Positions 1-4,866 of a DNA stretch of 6,375 bases are shown here, one piece after another (the first letter of the stretch is position 1; the number at the start of each line of letters is the position of its first letter). Source of the DNA: Capsulimonas sp. (GTDB lineage: Bacteria; Armatimonadota; Armatimonadia; Armatimonadales; Capsulimonadaceae). The DNA is taken from assembly GCA_025963815.1 (NCBI GenBank), contig JAOQAA010000276.1:1-6375 (forward strand), read 5' to 3'. The position numbers were made by a program, and so were the translations under genes. Below the pieces are notes generated by a model, which was not told the DNA's origin, searched no databases, and worked only from the letters and a program-made list of their open reading frames with translations.

Positions 1-1266
1 CCGCTTCTTCCAAGTTACGACGCCGTGGGGCCGGACAATCAAACCCGCATTTTGAAGTCCGCCGACACGAACGGCTCGATCTCATTGCAAACGATCGCGA
101 CGGATGGAACCACAGTCGTCAGCACAAATACCTACGGCCCTTTCCCCGGCTGGCGCCCCACGGCGCTGTGCGTCGGCCCGGACAACTGCCCACATATCCT
201 CTGGGCGAACGTCAACCAGACGGTCAATCTCTGGAAGCTAAGCGCCGCCGGAACGAACCCGGTCATCAGCCAGACATTCGGGCCGATTACCTCATTTCTG
301 CCTCGCGACATCAGCGTCGGCGCGGACAACCTCCCGCATGTCCTCTGGGACGACACCAACAACTCCGTCTTCTTATGGCGGCTCTCGGCAACGGACACGA
401 ATCCCGTGACCAGCGCCACATCGGCTGCGCCTGCGGGATATGCGGACAAAGCCCTCGCGGTCGGCGCCGACAACCTGCCGCATATCCTCTGGGGCAGCTA
501 CGACGGCCGCATGCAGCTTTGGCGCACGAACTCGGACGGAAGCGGCTCAGCCGCCGGCGCCGCATACGGCCCGCTGACGGGTTACACCGCCGCCGATCTG
601 GGCGTCGGCCCCAACAATCGGCCCCAAGTGCTCTGGAAGCACAGCGCCGGCTTCGTCACTCTCTGGTCCCTGCTGTCGGACGGCTCCAATCCTGTCACCT
701 ATCAGACCTACACGCCCACGACTGCGTGGCGACAGGCCACACTCGACATCGGCGGCGACAACCAGCCGCGCGTTCTCTTCAATAACAACGATGGAAGCGC
801 CACTCTGAAAAAATTCACGACAGCTTCCAATACCGCGCTTGCCGCCGGGACTTATCGCATCACCGGACGCCAGAGCGGCCGCGCACTGGACGCCATCGGC
901 CAAAACACAGGCAACGGAACCGGCATCGATCTGTGGGATTACAACGCCGGCCTCAATCAGCGATGGACCGTCACGCCGGTCAGCGGCGGCTACTACAAAA
1001 TCGTCGGGTTACAAAGCGGCCGCGCACTGGATGTTCAGGGGCAGCATACCGTCAATGGGACGGCGGTCGATCTTTGGGATTACAGCGCCGGTCTGAACCA
1101 GCTCTGGACGATCTCCCCAACGGACAGCGGAAACTACGTCCTTCTCGGCGCACAAAGCGGCCGCGCCTTGGAGGCGAATGGACAGGGAACCGGCAATGGA
1201 ACCCCCATCGACATCTGGGACTACAGCGGCGGCTCTCATCAGCAATGGAGCATCAGCGCCCCTTAA
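1..1266 (+). CDS. Repeat protein with C-terminal ricin-type lectin domain (5' truncated by window edge)
   Basis: The frame is open from the first base, so the N-terminus lies outside the window. The GTG at 25 is an internal valine of a repeat, not a start. Counting the first codon as residue 1 (421 residues visible), repeats begin at V9, V58, V106, V154, V202 and I250, a period of 48 (the first interval is 49). Consensus is VGxDNxPxxLW, then xxLWxL, then a YGPxxG-like turn. The length and Trp/Gly pattern suggest beta-propeller blades; this is inference and I cannot name the family. A linker leads to a ricin-type beta-trefoil (about 283-421) of three 47-residue subdomains with QxW motifs at 320-322, 367-369 and 414-416 and SGRAL motifs at 292, 339 and 386. 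Ricin-type domains bind sugars, so a secreted or cell-surface carbohydrate-binding role is likely, but any catalytic domain or signal peptide would be upstream. It lies 32 bp before the GH71/99-like gene, probably in one operon. Confidence 0.85.
   Translation, partial: PLLPSYDAVGPDNQTRILKSADTNGSISLQTIATDGTTVVSTNTYGPFPGWRPTALCVGPDNCPHILWANVNQTVNLWKLSAAGTNPVISQTFGPITSFLPRDISVGADNLPHVLWDDTNNSVFLWRLSATDTNPVTSATSAAPAGYADKALAVGADNLPHILWGSYDGRMQLWRTNSDGSGSAAGAAYGPLTGYTAADLGVGPNNRPQVLWKHSAGFVTLWSLLSDGSNPVTYQTYTPTTAWRQATLDIGGDNQPRVLFNNNDGSATLKKFTTASNTALAAGTYRITGRQSGRALDAIGQNTGNGTGIDLWDYNAGLNQRWTVTPVSGGYYKIVGLQSGRALDVQGQHTVNGTAVDLWDYSAGLNQLWTISPTDSGNYVLLGAQSGRALEANGQGTGNGTPIDIWDYSGGSHQQWSISAP
841..1263 (+). 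repeat. Three 141-bp ricin-subdomain repeats in the upstream gene
   Basis: Three in-frame tandem repeats encode the alpha, beta and gamma subdomains of the beta-trefoil. The octamer GCGGCCGC, encoding part of Ser-Gly-Arg, starts at 875, 1016 and 1157, exactly 141 bp (47 codons) apart. The repeats remain recognisable at nucleotide level, notably around AGCGGCCGCGCACTGG and the codons for LWDY. Confidence 0.85.
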
Positions 1267-1289
1267 CGATATTGGGATGAAGAAAACTT

Positions 1290-1298
1290 AGGAGAGAA
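1290..1298 (+). promoter_or_regulatory. Ribosome binding site of the GH71/99-like gene
   Basis: AGGAG at 1290-1294 lies four bases before the ATG at 1299, within the 32-bp gap after the upstream stop codon. It supports that ATG, which begins a good signal peptide. No promoter is evident in the short gap, in line with co-transcription. Confidence 0.65.
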
Positions 1299-2954
1299 AT
1301 GAAAACACAATTCAAAGATGCATTATGGATCGGCAAGCTCACGCTCTGCCTCGCCCTCACGGCGACTGCTTTGGGTGGCGTCGGAGCGGCGCACGCGGCG
1401 AGCGCGCCCGGCGATGTCGTCGGCAAGGTATCCGTTGGATACCAGGGATGGTTTTCCGCGGCGGGCGACGGTTCGCCCGTCAATGCCTGGGGACATCAAA
1501 ACCTCGAGATGTGGCCCGACATGCGGGAGTACACAACGACCTATCAGACATCCTTCGCCAATTTCGGCAATGGGCAGCCGGCGAAAATGTTCTCCTCCTA
1601 CGACCAATCCACGGTCAATGTCCATTTCAACTGGATGACGCAAAACGGAATCGATACGGCGGCGCTCCAGAGATTTGTCAACGAGATCACTCCCGGCAGC
1701 ACCCTCAAAGCCCAGCGGGATGGAGTGGCGCTCAAAGTCATGAACGCCGCACAAAGCGCGGGCCGGAAGTTCTACATTATGTACGATACGTCTGGAGGGA
1801 CGGCGGGAATGCAGGCCGATTGGACAAACACCATCGTCAACACCCTGCATTTGACGTCGTCTTCGGCGTACGCCAAACAAAACGGCAAGCCCGTCGTCTG
1901 CATCTGGGGCGTGGGGTATCACTTCTTTCCCAACCCTACGGACGGCGCGGCGATCGTCAACTGGTTCAAGGCGCAGGGCTGTTACGTCATCGCGGGCGTT
2001 CCTGGAGATTGGCGCACCGGCACGGGCAGCGGCAACACGCAGGCGGGTTATGGGACCGTGTGGCCGATCTGCGATATGATCATGCCCTGGCAGGTGGGCG
2101 GCGGCCCGGACGAGCCCTGGATGACCGCCGATTTCGCCTACTGCAACTCGCACAATATCGACTACCAATCGGATGTCTATCCCGGATTCTCGTTCCACAA
2201 CTCAAACGCCGGCTCTCCGGCAAACCAGATGCCGCGCAACCATGGCGACTTTATGTGGTCGCAATTTGCGCTCGTCAAAAAAGTCGGCGTCCCAAGCGCC
2301 TACATCTCCATGTTCGACGAGGTCAACGAAGGCACCGCGATCTTCAAGTGCGCGGAGGACGCCTCAATGAGCCCGACGAACCAGTGGTTCCTCAATCTGG
2401 ACGCGGACGGCAAGCATGTTTCCTCGGATTACTATCTGCGCCTCACCAACAACGGCGGCAAGATGCTCAAGGGCCAGCTTCCATTGCAAGCGCTCAATTC
2501 CACGCCGTTTGTGATCAACTCCACGATCGCCAACGGGACCTATCGCATCATTGGCCGGGGAAGCGGCCGCGCTCTGGATGTCGGCGGACAGCTGATCGCC
2601 AATGGCTCTCCGATCGATCTCTGGGACTATAATGCCGGCTCTAATCAACTTTGGAGTATTCAGTCGATTGGAAGCGGTCATTATAAAATTATCGGCGCCC
2701 AGAGCGGCCGCGCACTGGAAGCAAATGGCCAGGGAATCGCAAACGGCACGGCAATCGATCTCTACGATTACAACACCGGCACAAACCAGCAATGGTCCAT
2801 CGTTCCAACGGACAACGGTTACTTCAAGATCATCGGCGTCCAAAGCGGCCGCGCACTGGATGTGAACGGCGCCGGGACGGCAAACGGAAGCGGGACGGAG
2901 CTGTGGGATTATAATGGCGGCCTCAACCAGCAGTGGAGCATAGGGCCGCAGTAG
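1299..2954 (+). CDS. Secreted glycoside hydrolase family 71/99-like protein with C-terminal ricin-type lectin domain
   Basis: The 551-residue protein starts with a signal peptide (positive n-region, hydrophobic 13-31, likely cleavage after AHA at 33). Residues about 38-395 resemble the GH99/GH71-like bacterial group once called xylosidase/arabinosidase-like. Landmarks are VGYQGWF (46-52), MWPDM (71-75), LQRF (123-126), FYIMYDTSG (158-166), KPVVCIWGVGYH (197-208) and MFDEVNEGTAIFK (338-350). In characterised GH99 endo-alpha-mannosidases the catalytic pair is two Glu three residues apart in a similarly placed EWHEG-like motif; E341 and E344 match that spacing. This correspondence is by motif, not alignment. 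Residues about 411-549 form a three-repeat ricin-type beta-trefoil with QxW at 450-452, 497-499 and 544-546, close in sequence to that of the upstream gene. It is likely an extracellular, possibly endo-acting, polysaccharide hydrolase tethered by its lectin. The substrate is unknown. Confidence 0.85.
   Translation: MKTQFKDALWIGKLTLCLALTATALGGVGAAHAASAPGDVVGKVSVGYQGWFSAAGDGSPVNAWGHQNLEMWPDMREYTTTYQTSFANFGNGQPAKMFSSYDQSTVNVHFNWMTQNGIDTAALQRFVNEITPGSTLKAQRDGVALKVMNAAQSAGRKFYIMYDTSGGTAGMQADWTNTIVNTLHLTSSSAYAKQNGKPVVCIWGVGYHFFPNPTDGAAIVNWFKAQGCYVIAGVPGDWRTGTGSGNTQAGYGTVWPICDMIMPWQVGGGPDEPWMTADFAYCNSHNIDYQSDVYPGFSFHNSNAGSPANQMPRNHGDFMWSQFALVKKVGVPSAYISMFDEVNEGTAIFKCAEDASMSPTNQWFLNLDADGKHVSSDYYLRLTNNGGKMLKGQLPLQALNSTPFVINSTIANGTYRIIGRGSGRALDVGGQLIANGSPIDLWDYNAGSNQLWSIQSIGSGHYKIIGAQSGRALEANGQGIANGTAIDLYDYNTGTNQQWSIVPTDNGYFKIIGVQSGRALDVNGAGTANGSGTELWDYNGGLNQQWSIGPQ
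2530..2951 (+). repeat. Three 141-bp ricin-subdomain repeats in the GH71/99-like gene
   Basis: Tandem in-frame repeats encode the three beta-trefoil subdomains. GCGGCCGC starts at 2563, 2704 and 2845, again exactly 141 bp apart. The middle repeat (GAQSGRALEANGQG) is most like the last repeat of the preceding gene, and the first (GTYRI.G, IDLWDYNAG) most like that gene's first repeat, so modules were duplicated or exchanged between the two genes. Confidence 0.85.
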
Positions 2955-3018
2955 AGAGTAGATGCAAATTGCAGATTCAAACACGTAAATGCCCCCAGAT
3001 AGCCGGCGAATGAAGAAT

Positions 3019-3159
3019 GCCCGGCGATTGAAATCGCGGCTAGAAAAGCACGATGTGTCCCTTCGGACACTCCAGAAATAGGACAGGTTCGCGATCACGT
3101 TTCTGGAGTCCACGGAGGTGGACATCGTGCTTTTCTAGCCGCGATTTCAATCGCCGGGC
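3019..3159. repeat. REPIN: two REP-like units in inverted, head-to-head orientation
   Basis: Two 60-nt units, A (3019-3078, minus orientation) and B (3100-3159, plus orientation), face each other across a 21-nt spacer. The outer arms 3019-3056 and 3122-3159 are a perfect 38-bp inverted repeat, and the inner 3071-3078 pairs with 3100-3107 (TCCAGAAA/TTTCTGGA). Each unit has its own small hairpin just after a conserved GGAG: in A GTGTCC/GGACAC around a 4-nt loop (3055-3070), in B GTCCAC/GTGGAC around GGAG (3108-3123). An invariant block ATCGTGCTTTTCTAGC follows, then a second hairpin GCGAT-TTCA-ATCGC. This is the arrangement known as a REPIN, usually mobilised in trans by a RAYT transposase. It lies between the convergent RAYT and GH71/99-like genes and could also form a transcript-end structure, although no T-tract follows it. 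Confidence 0.85.
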
Positions 3160-3200
3160 GCATTATGTGTAACACGCTGCGTTCTGCATGCGGCGGACAT

Positions 3201-3611
3201 TTACTCCAACCATTCCAGATCTGGATCTGTGCTGTGATTTCGATGGTGCAGTTCTTGATTGCGGATGTAGTCACGGACATATGGCACATCCTGACGCGCC
3301 AACGTGAAAGCCCCATAAGCTCCTTGCCATTTGAATAGCGTCCCCCGATCACCTCGCTCATTTGCGAGATGTGATGACGAACCTTTAACCTGTTTCACCA
3401 AGTGCGAAATCGCTACCGTTGGCGGCAAGTCAACAAGAAGATGCACATGATCGGCCACACCGCCAAGCGCTAAGACGTCTACTCGCAATACAGCGCATTC
3501 GCGTTGGATCGCCGTGTAGACCTCAGTTTGCCGCTCACCTACTAATAATGGCAATCGGTCCCAAGTCGCCCACACAAGATGGACAAATACATATGTCGCC
3601 GTATCCCGCAT
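3201..3611 (-). CDS. REP-associated tyrosine transposase (RAYT), IS200-like HUH/Y1 family
   Basis: The 136-residue protein belongs to the Y1 (IS200/TnpA-like) single-strand DNA transposases. It begins MRDTATYVFVHLVWATWDR. The HUH motif is H55-V56-H57 in ADHVHLLVDLPP. The catalytic tyrosine is probably Y115 in YVRDYIRNQ, with Q119 four residues later as in IS200/IS605 enzymes. FKWQGAYGAFTL (93-104) is also typical of the family. The enzyme would nick and rejoin single-stranded DNA through a 5'-phosphotyrosine link, recognising hairpins. I chose the ATG at 3609-3611 because AGAGAGGA lies nine bases upstream and the family's first beta-strand starts here; an in-frame ATG at 3686 would translate the adjacent palindromic repeat. 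REP-like units on both sides identify it as a RAYT rather than an autonomous IS200 element. Length is normal and the key residues are intact, so it may be active. Confidence 0.88.
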   Translation of the reverse strand: MRDTATYVFVHLVWATWDRLPLLVGERQTEVYTAIQRECAVLRVDVLALGGVADHVHLLVDLPPTVAISHLVKQVKGSSSHLANERGDRGTLFKWQGAYGAFTLARQDVPYVRDYIRNQELHHRNHSTDPDLEWLE

Positions 3612-3620
3612 TCGATTAAT

Positions 3621-3628
3621 TCCTCTCT
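3621..3628 (-). promoter_or_regulatory. Ribosome binding site of the RAYT gene, overlapping REP unit C
   Basis: Reading the minus strand, AGAGAGGA lies nine bases before the ATG at 3611. It decides the start in favour of 3611 over 3686. The site overlaps the outer edge of REP unit C, so the palindrome and the translation signal share bases. Confidence 0.65.
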
Positions 3629-3695
3629 GGAGTGCCCGGAAGGGCACATCGTGCTTTTCTAGCCCGGGTGCCCTTTGGGCGTTCAATCGCCGGGC
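3624..3695 (+). repeat. REP-like palindromic unit C at the 5' side of the RAYT gene
   Basis: This is a third copy of the unit seen at 3019-3159, in the orientation of unit B. It has TCTCTGGAG, the hairpin GTGCCC-GGAA-GGGCAC (3632-3647), the invariant block ATCGTGCTTTTCTAGC (3648-3663) and the shared end TTCAATCGCCGGGC (3682-3695). Between block and end it is longer than A and B. The short CGCGAT is replaced by about 18 nt containing GCCC-TTT-GGGC, and the outer part can pair GCCCGG (3662-3667) with CCGGGC (3690-3695). Confidence 0.82.
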
Positions 3696-3800
3696 AAGGA
3701 GCCTGCGCGATAATGCCGCGTGATTATGAATTGGATACTGTAGAGAAATCGTTCAATCCGGAAAGGGGCACACGTAGGAATCTATTCGAAGCGGCGACAC

Positions 3801-3837
3801 AAGAAAAAGCCCGGCCGCGCGATGCGCGGCCGGGCTT
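3801..3837 (-). terminator. Rho-independent terminator of the prepilin-like gene
   Basis: A perfect 14-bp stem, AAGCCCGGCCGCGC (3807-3820) with GCGCGGCCGGGCTT (3824-3837) and loop GAT, is followed on the minus strand by TTTTTCTT (3801-3808, partly in the stem). It begins 23 bases after the stop codon of the gene ending at 3861. Orientation and distance both assign it to that gene, and it would shield the RAYT region from read-through. Confidence 0.93.
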
Positions 3838-3860
3838 CTGATCTTGTATCTACGGTGTCT

Positions 3861-4706
3861 TTACTGCGGGCTGAACGTCGCCGAAAAGTGCTGGTTTCCA
3901 CTCGTCAGCGCGTCCGTGCCGGAGGCGTTGAGGCCGGTTCCGCCGCCCCAGTTGTAGAGGCAGCCGTCCTGAAGGCACGTGGCGGCGGTCATGCCGGCGG
4001 GAATCCCGCCAGGGTTGTTACCACCGGGAGTTCCGCCGGAGGAGACAGCCGTGTTGCGCTGGAATTTGGCGTGGCCGTCGGCGAACAGGTAATTCGCGCC
4101 GTCGGTATGGCGGCCAGTCAGGCTCTTATCGTAGAGCGAGTCGTACGGGCGTCCGCCAATCGGGCCGGTGTCGTACTTCGCCCACGGGTTAGGAATGTAG
4201 CCGCCACCGCCGTCGCCGCCATTTCCGGAGACGGAATAGTCGAGGCCGGACGTCACGGGATCGACGACGTCGCCAACCACGCCGGAGACTTCAAAGTACA
4301 TCACGGTAGACGCCGAGGCGTTCAGCGCGGCGACTGTGCCGGAGGCGGGGGTCAGCAGGGAGCTGAGATTGGAATTGTAACCGTAGCTGATCGGGACGCG
4401 GGCGTCGGGGGACGTCGTGGAATCGTCCGGACACTTCATCATTCCAACACTTTTGATATACGGCATCACGCGGCTCGCCCAGCCATGCCCGCCGTTGCCG
4501 TTATCGCACGCCATAAACGTTTCGTCGTTATCTTGTACGTATTGCAAGACCGACAGTCCTAACTGCTTTTGGTTCGACAGGCAGCTGATCTGCCGGGCCT
4601 TTTCACGCGCCTTGGCGAAAACCGGGAAGAGGATCGCGGCTAATATCGCAATGATTGCGATAACTACGAGCAGCTCGATCAGTGTAAATCCCTTGTGGTG
4701 CTTCAT
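3861..4706 (-). CDS. Prepilin-like protein with type II/IV pseudopilin N-terminus and H-X9-DG motif
   Basis: The 281-residue protein has a class III prepilin signal: MKHHKG, then [16 protein letters not shown], with cleavage expected between G6 and F7 and the conserved Glu at mature position 5 (E11). A hydrophobic helix (about 7-29) is followed by [13 protein letters not shown]. The globular part has the H-X9-DG motif, H200 to D210-G211 in [17 protein letters not shown], which defines the DUF1559-like prepilin-type family abundant in Planctomycetes, Armatimonadota and relatives. A Gly-rich stretch (160-170) and a Cys pair (C244, C249) lie around and after it. Such proteins are processed by prepilin peptidase and assemble in or near the envelope, but the role of the family is largely unknown. 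Start: AAAGGAG lies ten bases before the ATG at 4706. A longer frame to 4838 would bury the signal and cross the promoter, so I reject it. It is monocistronic by its own promoter and terminator. Confidence 0.93.
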   Translation of the reverse strand: MKHHKGFTLIELLVVIAIIAILAAILFPVFAKAREKARQISCLSNQKQLGLSVLQYVQDNDETFMACDNGNGGHGWASRVMPYIKSVGMMKCPDDSTTSPDARVPISYGYNSNLSSLLTPASGTVAALNASASTVMYFEVSGVVGDVVDPVTSGLDYSVSGNGGDGGGGYIPNPWAKYDTGPIGGRPYDSLYDKSLTGRHTDGANYLFADGHAKFQRNTAVSSGGTPGGNNPGGIPAGMTAATCLQDGCLYNWGGGTGLNASGTDALTSGNQHFSATFSPQ

Positions 4707-4793
4707 AAATGTCGTGCTCCTTTGATGGCAAAAATAATCCGTGGAGGTGATGAGGCGCATCAAGAAGCTCAGTCCTCTTGCGCTTATCATTAC
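4707..4793 (-). other. 5' leader of the prepilin-like gene
   Basis: If the promoter at 4800-4828 is right, transcription begins near 4793 and the leader is about 87 nt. It ends with the ribosome binding site AAAGGAG (4717-4723). Directly before that site, CATCAA (4722-4727 on the plus strand reads TTGATG) can pair with an upstream TTGATG (4758-4763), a 6-bp long-range stem next to the Shine-Dalgarno. I recognise no riboswitch class. Confidence 0.4.
4717..4723 (-). promoter_or_regulatory. Ribosome binding site of the prepilin-like gene
   Basis: AAAGGAG on the minus strand, ten bases before the ATG at 4706. It supports this start over in-frame ATG codons further upstream. Confidence 0.75.
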
Positions 4794-4799
4794 CCTCAT

Positions 4800-4828
4800 A
4801 TCATATCTTATCCACACAGGAGCGTCAA
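4800..4828 (-). promoter_or_regulatory. Sigma-70-like promoter of the prepilin-like gene
   Basis: On the minus strand, TTGACG (4823-4828) and TATGAT (4800-4805) are separated by exactly 17 bp. Each hexamer differs from consensus at one position. Transcription should begin about 4793 and read into the prepilin-like gene. Confidence 0.75.
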
Positions 4829-4832
4829 TACG

Positions 4833-4863
4833 GCTCACGTGACGCCCTTATGTGCTCACGTGA
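4833..4863. promoter_or_regulatory. Paired palindromic sites GCTCACGTGA upstream of the prepilin promoter
   Basis: GCTCACGTGA occurs at 4833-4842 and 4854-4863. The core TCACGTGA is a perfect 8-bp palindrome. The centres are 21 bp apart, two helical turns, so a dimeric regulator could occupy both on one DNA face. Relative to the inferred start site they centre near -45 and -66, positions typical of activator sites. They fill the space between the GH95 stop codon (4867) and the -35 element. Confidence 0.55.
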
Positions 4864-4866
4864 TCG

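Noticed and set aside
25..27. GTG at 25 as start of the first gene
   Set aside because: It encodes the conserved valine of a repeat, the frame is open to base 1, and the preceding residues fit the end of another repeat.
1323..2198. 291-codon antisense frame over the GH71/99-like gene
   Set aside because: It is a shadow of GC-rich coding sequence: no recognisable domain, Arg/Val-rich composition, and fully overlapped by a gene with clear motifs.
2963..2973. Small palindrome TGCAAATTGCA after the GH71/99-like gene
   Set aside because: The stem is short and AT-rich with no T-tract, so it is not a credible terminator, and nothing else supports a function.
3612..3686. In-frame ATG at 3686 that would add 25 residues to the transposase
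   Set aside because: The extension translates REP unit C, a palindromic repeat, and the family fold begins after the ATG at 3611, which has its own ribosome binding site.
3019..3695. CRISPR array or ordinary insertion sequence with terminal inverted repeats
   Set aside because: There are only three units, in mixed orientation and unevenly spaced, so not CRISPR. The units are internal palindromes rather than matched transposon ends, and no target duplication is visible; RAYT with REPs fits better.
3822..4562. 246-codon plus-strand frame over the prepilin gene
   Set aside because: It begins inside the terminator hairpin, is low-complexity Ala/Val/Gly/Arg-rich, and lies antisense to a well-supported gene.
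4707..4838. Start at 4838 adding 44 residues before the prepilin signal
   Set aside because: Prepilin signals sit at the extreme N-terminus, the extension crosses the -35/-10 promoter, and AAAGGAG is correctly spaced for the ATG at 4706.
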